From contig NZ_FRAX01000003.1 of assembly GCF_900142465.1 (NCBI RefSeq), positions 62,001-126,000 on the forward strand: a DNA stretch of 64,000 nucleotides. Direction: 5' to 3'. This document shows, piece by piece, positions 8,629-17,382 of this stretch. Numbering within the stretch: the stretch's first letter is position 1; each line of letters opens with the position of its first letter. The stretch comes from Fibrobacter sp. UWH6. Lineage in GTDB: Bacteria > Fibrobacterota > Fibrobacteria > Fibrobacterales > Fibrobacteraceae. The notes under the pieces were generated by a model. It worked only from the letters and a program-made list of their open reading frames with translations. It was not told where the DNA came from and ran no database searches. A program made the translations under genes and the position numbers.

Positions 8629-9882
8629 ATGAATAAGATAAGTGTCCAATGGTTAAGACGTATCGGAGTCTGCCCCATAGAAGGGGCGGTTGCCGTCCCC
8701 AACAAATACGATGAGTTCCTGCTAGAGAAACTCCGAAAGGAACTGAGTGTAAGCCACATAACGCCGCAGGAATTTTCGCCGGCTCAAATCCGCAGGATGA
8801 TCAGCCAAAGTCCATACGCCAACCGCAACACCAGCCAGGAACTTACCGAAGATATTCTAAAGCAGTCCACCAACTCCTGGGAAGCGGAACCTATTATCAA
8901 TCTCGTAGACAACTTGCTGGAGCAAGCCGTCGATTCAGGCGCCACAGACATCCACCTGGAACCATTAAAAGATGAACTGCGGATCCGTTTTCGCAGGGAC
9001 GGACTTCTTGAAGATTTCAAGAGGTTGCCCCTCTGGACCGCCGACCCGATTCTTGTACGCCTGAAAATTCTTGCAGAAATCGACATTACCGACAGGCGGA
9101 TTCCCCACGACGGGAGCTTTACCTACTGCGGGCTCCAGGGGACCGCAAATGTCCGAGTCAACACGCTCCCCGTTCAAGGTGGCGAAAAATGCGTTCTTCG
9201 CCTGCTGCCACAAAGGCAGGACCTAGGCGAGGCACCTCGGGGACTCGCCGCCCTTCATTTCTCTTTAAAAATTGAACGAACCCTCCAGCGGATATTCCAA
9301 TCCCCTCAGGGGCTGTTCTTGGTTACGGGCCCAACGGGCAGCGGCAAGACCACAACGCTTCACGGAGGACTTCAGGAAATCATCCAAAGAAAAATCAACG
9401 TAGTCACTATCGAAGATCCGGTAGAATACACTCTGAACGGGGCCAATCAGGTTCAAGTCAACGAAAAATGCGGGCTTACCTTCGCCTCGGCACTACGGTC
9501 TATTTTACGTCAGGATCCCGACGTTATCCTTGTGGGAGAAATCCGCGATTCGGAAACAGCCAAGATTGCAATTCGCGCCGCCCAGACCGGGCACCTGGTC
9601 CTTTCTACCCTGCACACCAATAGCGCAAAGGCCGCTTTCACCCGATTGCAGGATTTGGGCATTCAGCGTAACCTCCTGGAAGAATCGCTTCTGGGCATTA
9701 TGGCCCAGCGTCTTGTCAGATTGAAAAACGGAGGGCGACAGGCCATTGTAGAATTGCTCCTGCCCAACGGATCATTTGCCGACGGGGACCTGCAGGATTC
9801 AGCTCGCAGACTTGTGCAACAAGGGGCCGTAGACCAGGCCGAAGTCCATCGAGTCTTGGGAAAATCTTTTCTATATTGGTAG
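8629..9882 (+). CDS. GspE/PilB-family secretion ATPase (short form)
   Basis: Hexameric ATPase of the type II secretion/type IV pilus class (417 aa; family members usually have 500-600). An abbreviated N-terminal domain is followed by the conserved ATDIHLEP segment (about 104-111), Walker A GPTGSGKTTT (about 233-242), the VTIEDPVEY Asp box, Walker B with ILVGEIRDSE (about 302-311) and the His box HLVLSTLHTN. The C-terminal four-cysteine metal-binding motif of GspE/PilB is absent: after QRLVRL the chain goes straight to a short tail. First gene of an operon with an MCE protein and recG, away from any pilus or secretion cluster in this window. Its partner machine is unknown. Confidence 0.88.
   Translation: MNKISVQWLRRIGVCPIEGAVAVPNKYDEFLLEKLRKELSVSHITPQEFSPAQIRRMISQSPYANRNTSQELTEDILKQSTNSWEAEPIINLVDNLLEQAVDSGATDIHLEPLKDELRIRFRRDGLLEDFKRLPLWTADPILVRLKILAEIDITDRRIPHDGSFTYCGLQGTANVRVNTLPVQGGEKCVLRLLPQRQDLGEAPRGLAALHFSLKIERTLQRIFQSPQGLFLVTGPTGSGKTTTLHGGLQEIIQRKINVVTIEDPVEYTLNGANQVQVNEKCGLTFASALRSILRQDPDVILVGEIRDSETAKIAIRAAQTGHLVLSTLHTNSAKAAFTRLQDLGIQRNLLEESLLGIMAQRLVRLKNGGRQAIVELLLPNGSFADGDLQDSARRLVQQGAVDQAEVHRVLGKSFLYW
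9872..9877 (+). promoter_or_regulatory. -10-like box before the MCE gene
   Basis: TATATT lies 7 nt before the ATG at 9885, inside the last codons of the upstream ATPase gene. It could give an internal leaderless transcript. Confidence 0.35.
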
Positions 9883-9884
9883 CC

Positions 9885-10883
9885 ATGAAGATTTCTGACC
9901 GCACATTGGGATACCTCAGCATAGTCGCACTGCTGTTGATATTCGTAGTTGTGGCCTACAGCATGTACAACGCCCACCACGAAGAAACCAAGACCGCCTT
10001 GGTGGACTTTCCTGAGTTGGGAACCCTGCAGCCCGAAGACCAGGTGGTTGTTCGTGGCTATACTGTCGGAACCATTGGCTCCGTCACCTGGCTTGGCGAC
10101 CGCGCCCGCGTGCAAATCAAGTTTAACGAACCCATCATCCTCCGAGAAGGCTCCCAGTTCAACAACGTGAACTACGCCATCATGGGTCAGCGCCGTCTAG
10201 AAATTATTCCCTCCAAGACCGGAAATGTTCTTCCCGAAGATTATGTTCATACGGGAACATTCCAGCCGGGCATCGCCGAAGTCCTCCGTTACATTGAAAA
10301 TGTGAACGAGCAGATGGATGTCATCCGCCACATGGTCCTTATGATTGTCGAAGGGGATTCCACCCACAAGTCCGCCATCCAGATGGTCGAAAACGCCATG
10401 ACAACCATCGAGGGAATCGCCAAGAATGTGGAACGGCAGCTTTCAATCCTTCAGCCTGCACTCAAGGACGTATTCGCACAGATCGACAACGCCAGCGAAA
10501 CTCTCATCGACGTAACCTTGCAGGCTGACACCGCCATTAAGGTAGCTGAGCAGACTGTCAACGAAAAAGTCCAGATGGCAGACAGCGCTATCAAGGTCAT
10601 TTCTGAAGGGGTCGCCCACACCAACGAAATCATCCTCAGCATAGAACAGAACTCCCTGGCCAACCAGCTTATTACCTCCACCGAAACCGTGGATATGCTG
10701 AACGACTTGCTAGACAAGCTCAGCAGCCTGATCAAGGCTGTGGACACCAAGGGCATCAAGGTTCTTGACGATGACGGCAACCCGGTCAAGCTGTTTACCT
10801 GGAAGAATACCAACCTGATTGGAAAGACCGCCCGCGAAAAGGCTCGCGAACGCGCAGAAGAAGCCAAGAAGTCCAGCAAGTAA
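9885..10883 (+). CDS. MCE-domain (MlaD-type) lipid transport protein
   Basis: Membrane-anchored MCE protein (332 aa). One N-terminal membrane segment (about residues 8-29) is followed by a single MCE domain (about 40-120) with the typical VVRGYTVGTIGSV core. A long helical region to the C-terminus is predicted to stay in the periplasm, and a Lys/Arg/Glu-rich tail ends the chain. Known relatives shuttle phospholipids between the membranes with an MlaE/MlaF ABC transporter; no such partner is in this window. The ATG at 9885 is preferred over the in-frame TTG at 9876 because it starts just after the upstream stop codon. It lies 2 nt downstream of the ATPase gene and 9 nt upstream of recG. Confidence 0.86.
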   Translation: MKISDRTLGYLSIVALLLIFVVVAYSMYNAHHEETKTALVDFPELGTLQPEDQVVVRGYTVGTIGSVTWLGDRARVQIKFNEPIILREGSQFNNVNYAIMGQRRLEIIPSKTGNVLPEDYVHTGTFQPGIAEVLRYIENVNEQMDVIRHMVLMIVEGDSTHKSAIQMVENAMTTIEGIAKNVERQLSILQPALKDVFAQIDNASETLIDVTLQADTAIKVAEQTVNEKVQMADSAIKVISEGVAHTNEIILSIEQNSLANQLITSTETVDMLNDLLDKLSSLIKAVDTKGIKVLDDDGNPVKLFTWKNTNLIGKTAREKARERAEEAKKSSK

Positions 10884-10892
10884 GGTGAGCCG

Positions 10893-12965
10893 ATGGATTT
10901 GTCGCACCTTCCCAAGATGGGGCCTAAAAGTCTTGACGCGCTAAAGTCCGCAGGCATCAGCTCCCTTTCTGAATTTCTTTACAACATTCCCCGGACTTAT
11001 CTGGACCAGACCAAGGTTTCTAAAATTGGCGACCTTCATGTAGGGGACCGAGTCGTGTTGATTGGAACCGTCACCAGGGCTGGTCTAATCCGCGGAAGGA
11101 CTAGCCGCTTTGTGGCCACCCTTACCGACGGCACCGGCGAAATTTCGCTGACTTTTTTTCAAGGGGCTAGTTATCAGAGCAGGCGCGTACAGCCCGGCAG
11201 CCACTGGCTGGTAACAGGTGTTGTTGGCGAATACCGTGGGTTCCAGATGACCCACCCCGACATGCAGCCCTTCGATGCCGACGAGCAATTCAACGGCCAG
11301 ATTTTACCAGTTTACCCCATGACCGAAGTCATGACCAAGAGTCGTATTACCCAGAAGGCCATGCGAAACTGGTACAGGTTTGTATTCAATTTTCCAAATC
11401 TAACCTTACCTAATGTCTGCCCCAAGGCGCTGACGGATTACCTCCATTACCGAACCGTGGTAGACAACCTGAAGGCACTGCACCTGCCCACAGATTTTAA
11501 CGCCATTCGTCAGGCAAAGTTCCAGCTGAAAATTTTGGAACTGTTGCCTTTCTGCCTCCGTATGATCCGCCGTCGCGAAAATCAGAAATTGCGCGGGCAC
11601 GAACGCCAGGTGGATTTGGGGCAGGTCATGAATGCGAAAACCAGGCTGCCCTTTAGCCTAACCGCCGGGCAGGACGCCGCCCTGAATACGATTATCTCGG
11701 GGCTGAACGGCAAGAAGCAGTTCCATGCTTTGCTGCAAGGTGACGTGGGCTGCGGAAAGACTGTTGTGGCCATGTTGGCCATGCTGGCCGTATGCGGCGC
11801 TGGCGAACAGAGCGCCCTGATGGTCCCCACTGATATTCTGGCAAGACAGCACTACAAGCAGATGAAGCCTTTCTTTGAAGCCGCCGGCATGCGAGTGGAA
11901 CTTCTGGTAGGCGCCACTCCTGCGGCAGAACGTAGGCAGATTCTGGGTGAACTGCGGATGGGACTTTGCCAGGCCGTCATCGGCACTCATGCGCTGTTTT
12001 CGAAGGACGTTGAATTTTCGAAGTTAGGTTTCGTCATCATCGACGAACAGCACCGCTTTGGCGTGGGGCAGCGCGAAGCGCTTCTCGCCAAGGGCGAGTA
12101 TCCTGACCTGTTGGTCATGAGTGCCACGCCTATCCCCCGCAGTCTCGCCATGACTTTATACGGCGACCTGCAGGTCATCTCCATCAAGGAAAAGCCTGCA
12201 GGACGTAAGCCCATCAAGACCCGCCTGGTCCCCCCCGACAAGCGCAACGACATGAAGAAGTTCATCGTGAACGAAGCCAAGGGAGGCAATCTCTGCTACT
12301 GGATCGTCAGCCGCGTCAACGCCGACGACAACGGCAGTTCCGCCGGCGATAACGCAGCACCCGCCCGCAGCGTCGAGGATGTAGTCAACGAACTGCGCGC
12401 CTTCGACAAGACCGTCGTGATAGAGGGCATCCACGGCCAGATGGACGAATCCCAGCGGGATGAAATTCTCAAACGTTTCGCCGCAGGCGAAGTCCATGTG
12501 CTAGTTGCCACTACTGTCATCGAAGTGGGCGTCAACGTCCCTCAGGCAAACGTCATGGCCATCGATTCCCCCGAGCGTTTCGGACTGGCCCAGCTCCACC
12601 AGTTGCGAGGCCGCGTCGGTCGCGGAGACGTGCAAGCCTGGTGCTTCTTGATGATGCCCGAAGGTGCCGCCGCCGAAAACTCCGTCGAACGCCTCACCCA
12701 GTTCAGCCACACCGAAGACGGTTTCGAAATTGCGGAACTGGACCTGAATACCCGCGGTGCAGGTAACCTAGAAGGCAACGAACAGAGCGGCAGCTGGGTA
12801 TTCCGCTGGTTCGACTGGATCCACGACCAGGAACTGATCAGTCAGACGTTACAGATGGCCGAAAACATATTGAAGGATGCCGCCGTCTTCGACGAGGAAG
12901 CCCGTGAAAAAATCCAGATCTGGTACAGCGAGAAAAAGTCCGCCAACGAAGACGGAATCCATTAA
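10893..12965 (+). CDS. recG: ATP-dependent DNA helicase RecG
   Basis: Branched-DNA helicase (690 aa, normal size) that remodels stalled forks and Holliday junctions. An N-terminal wedge/OB domain (about 1-180) is followed by the helicase core: Walker A GDVGCGKT (about 283-290), motif II DEQH (about 382-385) followed by RFGVGQR, motif III SATPIPRSLAMTLYGDL, motif V TTVIEVGVNVPQA and motif VI QLRGRVGRG, then the RecG C-terminal wedge-contact region. It shares a short operon with the MCE protein; a GTG/ATG start at 10893 follows ribosome site AAGGTGAG. No reason to doubt the identity. Confidence 0.96.
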   Translation: MDLSHLPKMGPKSLDALKSAGISSLSEFLYNIPRTYLDQTKVSKIGDLHVGDRVVLIGTVTRAGLIRGRTSRFVATLTDGTGEISLTFFQGASYQSRRVQPGSHWLVTGVVGEYRGFQMTHPDMQPFDADEQFNGQILPVYPMTEVMTKSRITQKAMRNWYRFVFNFPNLTLPNVCPKALTDYLHYRTVVDNLKALHLPTDFNAIRQAKFQLKILELLPFCLRMIRRRENQKLRGHERQVDLGQVMNAKTRLPFSLTAGQDAALNTIISGLNGKKQFHALLQGDVGCGKTVVAMLAMLAVCGAGEQSALMVPTDILARQHYKQMKPFFEAAGMRVELLVGATPAAERRQILGELRMGLCQAVIGTHALFSKDVEFSKLGFVIIDEQHRFGVGQREALLAKGEYPDLLVMSATPIPRSLAMTLYGDLQVISIKEKPAGRKPIKTRLVPPDKRNDMKKFIVNEAKGGNLCYWIVSRVNADDNGSSAGDNAAPARSVEDVVNELRAFDKTVVIEGIHGQMDESQRDEILKRFAAGEVHVLVATTVIEVGVNVPQANVMAIDSPERFGLAQLHQLRGRVGRGDVQAWCFLMMPEGAAAENSVERLTQFSHTEDGFEIAELDLNTRGAGNLEGNEQSGSWVFRWFDWIHDQELISQTLQMAENILKDAAVFDEEAREKIQIWYSEKKSANEDGIH

Positions 12966-13004
12966 CAGTTCTCTTTATAGTTAGCGGAACCCTTTCTGCG
13001 GTCC

Positions 13005-13310
13005 CTATAATAAATTGGTCACCGTACCCACCACTAGGGCACACAGTACCACATTCAAGAAAAAGAACGTCCGGCGCACCACGATATAAAAAAGCGGGAG
13101 CCACTGGAGCATATTGTCCACAGGCGCCACCAGTTCCTTGATTCCAAGAAAAACGCTGATCAGGCCAGTAATCACCATCATGAGGGCCCCAACAAAATAG
13201 CCTTCGCCCAAAAACAGGATGGTAAGCACCGCACCGAGAATCATGGCGATGACGCCGATAATGACCTCCACGCGTAAAACGATATTTTTCAGCTGTTTTC
13301 TATCAATCAC
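13005..13310 (-). CDS. Small hydrophobic membrane protein, function unknown
   Basis: 101 aa. A short basic N-terminus (MIDRKQLKNIVLRVE) is followed by three or four membrane segments at about 14-32, 36-56, 66-78 and 80-98. I do not recognise a family. It is convergent with recG (39 nt gap) and divergent from the FadL-like gene. The gap upstream contains no strong promoter that I can assign to it. It could be a real small inner-membrane protein, but the support is coding frame and hydrophobic pattern only. Confidence 0.6.
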   Translation of the reverse strand: MIDRKQLKNIVLRVEVIIGVIAMILGAVLTILFLGEGYFVGALMMVITGLISVFLGIKELVAPVDNMLQWLPLFYIVVRRTFFFLNVVLCALVVGTVTNLL

Positions 13311-13423
13311 ACCCTAAATTTAGAAACCCAACCCAAATCGGACGTCCTCCGCATACAAAATTCAGCAGACGGAAATCACACTCTTTTCATTTTGTAATAA
13401 AAAAGTAATCTCTTCAGCACAAT

Positions 13424-13452
13424 TTTTGATAATTAATGGTATATTTTGATAA
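13424..13452 (+). promoter_or_regulatory. Direct repeat TTTTGATAA x2 upstream of the FadL-like gene
   Basis: TTTTGATAA occurs at 13424-13432 and again at 13444-13452, spaced 20 bp apart, two helical turns, with TATATT beside the second copy. The spacing suits a dimeric regulator binding one face of the DNA. No regulator is identified. Confidence 0.35.
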
Positions 13453-13476
13453 CAAAAGATTACCAAAGGACTTTTT

Positions 13477-14943
13477 ATGGGAAAAACATGGGTTAAAACT
13501 GCAGCCGTTATTGGTCTGGCCACCTCTAGCCTGTTCGCAGGCGGCGCCACCACCAACAACAACCATTCCGCCGCCTTCCTCCGTAGCGTTGCCCGCAATG
13601 CCACTATCGAAAACGACGCTCCCTACTACAACCCGGCCGGAACCGCCTTCATGAAGGACGGCTTCCACCTGTCACTTTCCAACCAGACTTTCTGGCAGGG
13701 CCGTACCATTACCACCGAATCTCCCCTGTTCGAGGGTGGTAAAAAGGAATACGAAGGCAACACCTTTGCCCCCTCCATGCCCGGCTTCCACGCCACATGG
13801 CATCACGGCAACCTGGCCATTTCCTCTACTGTCGGCGTTATCGGTGGTGGTGGATCCCTGAACTTCAAGCACGGCATCCCCTCTTTCGACTCCCAGCTAG
13901 CCTCTCTCCCCATGGCACTCTCTATGGGTGGACTCTCAACTACCAAGTATGACGCCGACATCAAGCTGGAAGCATCGTCTTACCAGATCGGTATCGCCCT
14001 GGGTGCCGCCTACCAGTTCGCCAACATGTTCAGCATTTACGCCGGTGGCCGAGCAACCTACTCCTACAACAAGTACGAAGCGACCCTCTCCAACGTAAGA
14101 ATCAATCCGGAAAACGAACAGTTGGGACTTGACGGCGAAATGGTCAACGCAGCCGCCACCTTCAGCCAGCTTTCCGAAACGTTTGACGAATACGCCACCG
14201 CCGCCAAGGAAGCAGCATCCCTCTTCGAAAAAATGGGCGACAAGGCCTCCGCAGCCGAATACGAGGCAACCGCCCAGCAGATGGCCGCACAGTCTGAAGC
14301 CATGGCCGGTTACGCACAGGAAGTCAGCGACAAGGGACTTGACGTAGAACAGGAAGGCTGGGGATTCGCCCCCATCTTCGGTGCCTCCTTCCAGTACAAG
14401 GGCCTTACCGTAGGCGTGAAGTACGAAATGAAGACCGACCTGGAAATGAAGAACAGCACCAAGAAGAACGAAGTGGGCATGTCCGACTTTGACGACGGCA
14501 AGACCGATCACGCCGACGTTCCCGCAGTTCTCGCCCTAGGCCTGTCTTACGCCATCCTCCCCAACACCCGAATTTCCTTCGGCTATAACCTGTGGTTCGA
14601 TAGCGATGTCGACCTGACCGGAGACACCGAAAACTATCTGGAAAACAGCCAGGAATTCATGTACGGCGTAGAAATCGACCTGTCCAAGAGCTGGACGATC
14701 AGCGGCGGACTCACCGTATTCCGCTGCGACCGCACCGACAACTACGTCAGCGACCTGAGCCAGCTGCTGAACACCTCTACCATCGGTCTTGGTTTCGCCT
14801 ACCGTGTTACCGACTACCTCCGATTCGATGTGGGTTACTACCACACCATCTACAACAAGGATACGGATCAGGAAAAGTACGGTCTCAACACCTACGAACG
14901 CACCAGCCGCGGATTCGGTATCGGCATTGACCTGGATATTTAG
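13477..14943 (+). CDS. OmpP1/FadL-family outer-membrane transporter
   Basis: Outer-membrane beta-barrel (488 aa) of the family that takes up long-chain fatty acids or other hydrophobic compounds. The signal peptide is about 1-21 (SSLFAGG). The plug/hatch region carries the conserved APYYNPAG motif near residues 46-53, followed by alternating beta-strands and a C-terminal RGFGIGIDLDI strand. An unusual extracellular-loop insertion about 210-290 is rich in Ala/Glu and predicted helical (EYATAAKEAASLFEKMG), which is not typical of FadL. Single-gene unit with ribosome site AAAGGA and a strong terminator after it. Substrate not predictable. Confidence 0.87.
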   Translation: MGKTWVKTAAVIGLATSSLFAGGATTNNNHSAAFLRSVARNATIENDAPYYNPAGTAFMKDGFHLSLSNQTFWQGRTITTESPLFEGGKKEYEGNTFAPSMPGFHATWHHGNLAISSTVGVIGGGGSLNFKHGIPSFDSQLASLPMALSMGGLSTTKYDADIKLEASSYQIGIALGAAYQFANMFSIYAGGRATYSYNKYEATLSNVRINPENEQLGLDGEMVNAAATFSQLSETFDEYATAAKEAASLFEKMGDKASAAEYEATAQQMAAQSEAMAGYAQEVSDKGLDVEQEGWGFAPIFGASFQYKGLTVGVKYEMKTDLEMKNSTKKNEVGMSDFDDGKTDHADVPAVLALGLSYAILPNTRISFGYNLWFDSDVDLTGDTENYLENSQEFMYGVEIDLSKSWTISGGLTVFRCDRTDNYVSDLSQLLNTSTIGLGFAYRVTDYLRFDVGYYHTIYNKDTDQEKYGLNTYERTSRGFGIGIDLDI

Positions 14944-14982
14944 TCGCATAAAAACAAAGCAGACTTAAAAAGAAGAAGGAGA

Positions 14983-15012
14983 AGCCCTCGACGCACCGTC
15001 GTGGGCTTTTTC
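14983..15012 (+). terminator. Terminator after the FadL-like gene
   Basis: Hairpin AGCCCTCGACG-CAC-CGTCGTGGGCT followed by T5, 40 nt after the stop codon. Confidence 0.88.
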
Positions 15013-15103
15013 CGTCTCCGCAACCGCCAGAGATTGCCAGCCTCCCGCCCTTGCAAGGCAAGGGCCTGGGGGTCCAGGGGGCAAAGCCCCCTGCATCTAA
15101 TAA

Positions 15104-15131
15104 GACCCCCGCCTTTAGGGCAGGGGTCTTC
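15104..15131 (-). terminator. Hairpin at the 3' end of rnpB
   Basis: Read on the minus strand, AAGACCCCTGCCCTAAAGGCGGGGGTCTT forms a long stem just after RNase P RNA (arms 15122-15131 and 15104-15113). The U tract is weak, so it may be a terminator or a 3' processing signal. Confidence 0.55.
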
Positions 15132-15134
15132 AAA

Positions 15135-15517
15135 ATAAGGGGCAGTTATAAGCCGGGTTCTGTACCCCTTGCGGGGCGATGACCATCTCTCTGGACGAAC
15201 TGTTACCAGCCGCCTCAAGCGACCTACCCGGATATCCAACAGGCACGAGCCGCACCTGGCCGGAGTTGCCTCCAGCGGATTCCTGCTTGGTCTTGCACCG
15301 GATGAGGTTTACATTGCCACCCCTGTCACCAGGAATGCGGTGAGCTCTTACCTCGCCATTTCACCCTTACCTACATTGCTGCAGGCGGTATAATTTCTGT
15401 TGCACTTTCTATCGCGTTTCCGCGCCTGGACGTTATCCAGCATCCTGCTCTGTGGTGCCCGGACTTTCCTCCAGTCTGAATTTCTTCTCGCCGGCGGCCA
15501 TCCGCTGCCCCGCGCTT
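15135..15517 (-). ncRNA. rnpB: RNase P RNA, bacterial class A
   Basis: Catalytic RNA that trims the 5' leaders of tRNA precursors. Read on the minus strand, the universally conserved GAGGAAAGTCCGGGC is at 15471-15457 and the 3' signature ACAGAACCCGGCTTAT at 15163-15148. P1 is formed by GGGGCAG (15511-15505) and CTGCCCC (15145-15139), which fixes both ends to within a few bases. The length of about 380 nt is normal for class A. A TATATTAA box sits directly upstream at 15523-15516. Confidence 0.96.
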
Positions 15518-15612
15518 AATATAGAAAAACCTAGCATTTGTGGCGAGGCCATTCCGTAGGCATTTTTCGTCAACATCCATTTTTTTTATATTGTGGACAA
15601 CCTAGGATTTTT

Positions 15613-17382
15613 ATGAACCGATTCTTAAGCACAGCCCTCGTCACTTTTGCAACCCTTGTCACAGCCGCGTTTGCAGAGCAGGATTCCACATTCAAGGACG
15701 AAGGCGCTTTTAAAATCGATTCCATCCAATACCACATTGGCGATGCATTCGACGATTCCAAGGTCCACACCAAGTACGACAAGTGGGCCTACGATCTTCT
15801 AAACTGGATTCACATCGAAACCCGTGAATCCACCGTCGAAAAACTTCTGCTATTTAATGAGGGCGACCAGGTAACGTCAATCCAGGTCCAGGAAGCCGAA
15901 CGTTTCCTGCGTACCCAGAACTTCCTTTCTGACGCCCACATCAATATCGAAAATTCCGACGACAAAAACATCGCCCATGTCCACACCAGCGACAACTGGA
16001 CTCTCACCGTTCCCATCGGTATCGGTTTCGGCGGCAAGGAATGGTCTTACGACAATCTGGTCTGGAGCATCGGCCTGCAAGAAAGCAACTTTCTCGGTCT
16101 AGGCCAGAAGTTGGGATTCTACTACGGACACAACGAATTCCGTGACATGCTTACGCTGGAATACAGCGCCCCCCATTTTCTGTTCCGCTACAACCACCTG
16201 GACTTGACCTACAGCTATAACACTGACGGTTATCTCGCCAGCGGCCAGATGTATATTCCCTTCCTGAGCCGTAGCCAGAATCAGTGGGCTTACACCATTG
16301 CAGGCCTCAAGAACAAGCGTTACGCCTACTTCTATGGCAGCGGAGATATGCCCGCCGGCGCAACCCATTACGACATGAACGTTCCCGCCGACTCCCTAGA
16401 CAAATATCTGGGCGAACTCCAGCAATACAACGGCAACGAAACCGTCCAGCTGATGAAGGTCAAGGAATATGTAGACGACTCCCTCAGCTTCCGTGTCAGC
16501 AGGTCCTTCGGCGGAACCTTCCGCAAGCTCTATGTAGGCGCCACCTACGACTACCGCCGCGAAACAGCCTCCCACGGCAAGTTGTACCGTTACCTGTTTA
16601 CCGACGGCGAAGACGCCTACGCCATCGACTCCGCCAGCGCCTGGAACGAATGGCTTCCGGAACGCAAGGATTCAAGATTGGGTCTGTACCTGACTCTTTC
16701 CAACCTGCGCTACGAAAAAATCAAGAATTTCCACAACGTCAAGTGGACCGAAGATATCGAAAAGGGTTACAGCCTCAAGGCCCAGATTTCCAAGAACTAC
16801 GAACAGTTGGGTTCCGCCAACAACGACATCCGTCTGGACCTGTGGGGTGAACTTTACCTGGGAACAGGCATGCATCACCTGACCCTGAAGTCCAACATGA
16901 ACTTCTACCTGGATCACGGGGAACAGCGGGACTTCTACGGAAAACTGTGGGGCGAATACATTTTCCACCCAAGCAACAAGGTTTCTACTGCCATTACGGG
17001 ACTTGCAGACTTTTATGAAGACGCCCGCTACGGCTATCAGGTTTGCCTAGGCGGCATCAACGGAGGCTTCGCAGGATTTCCCACAGGATTCTACACAGGT
17101 CAGGCCCGCGTATACGGCAACCTGGAACAGCGCTACTTCCCCGACTTCGAACTGGCCACTCTGCGCCCCGTTTTCGTCGCCTTCGGAAGCATCGGCGAAA
17201 CCGCCTGGGATTTCAGCGACATCAACCGCAAGGACCTGATCTACGTCGTAGGCTTCGGCGCCCGCTTTGTGCAGACCAAGTCCATCAGCCATCTGATCAA
17301 CAAGATCGACGTCACCATCCCGGTCAACGGCATACGCAAGGGCGAGCCCCACTACTCCGTCACCACCTCCTACAGCCTGTAG
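15613..17382 (+). CDS. Omp85-superfamily-like outer-membrane protein with one POTRA-like domain
   Basis: 589 aa from the ATG at 15613, which begins a clear signal peptide (about 1-21, ending VTAAFA); an upstream in-frame ATG at 15538 would spoil it. Residues about 60-125 look like one POTRA repeat (LLFNEGDQVT, then EAERFLRTQNFLSDAHI, a typical POTRA helix-strand). The remainder is a beta-barrel. Near the C-terminus, GGINGGFAGFPTG followed by NLEQRYFPDF corresponds to the strand region where Omp85 proteins carry their conserved (L/V)RGF/Y motif, here FAGF. A lipid or protein insertion or export role is possible, but BamA and TamA proper have more POTRA domains. Confidence 0.72.
   Translation: MNRFLSTALVTFATLVTAAFAEQDSTFKDEGAFKIDSIQYHIGDAFDDSKVHTKYDKWAYDLLNWIHIETRESTVEKLLLFNEGDQVTSIQVQEAERFLRTQNFLSDAHINIENSDDKNIAHVHTSDNWTLTVPIGIGFGGKEWSYDNLVWSIGLQESNFLGLGQKLGFYYGHNEFRDMLTLEYSAPHFLFRYNHLDLTYSYNTDGYLASGQMYIPFLSRSQNQWAYTIAGLKNKRYAYFYGSGDMPAGATHYDMNVPADSLDKYLGELQQYNGNETVQLMKVKEYVDDSLSFRVSRSFGGTFRKLYVGATYDYRRETASHGKLYRYLFTDGEDAYAIDSASAWNEWLPERKDSRLGLYLTLSNLRYEKIKNFHNVKWTEDIEKGYSLKAQISKNYEQLGSANNDIRLDLWGELYLGTGMHHLTLKSNMNFYLDHGEQRDFYGKLWGEYIFHPSNKVSTAITGLADFYEDARYGYQVCLGGINGGFAGFPTGFYTGQARVYGNLEQRYFPDFELATLRPVFVAFGSIGETAWDFSDINRKDLIYVVGFGARFVQTKSISHLINKIDVTIPVNGIRKGEPHYSVTTSYSL

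Noticed and set aside
14983-15131. Small gene between the FadL-like gene and rnpB
   Set aside because: The stretch consists of hairpins (CCCTCGACG, GGGGGCAAAGCCCCC and the rnpB terminator); open frames there cross rnpB and lack start signals.
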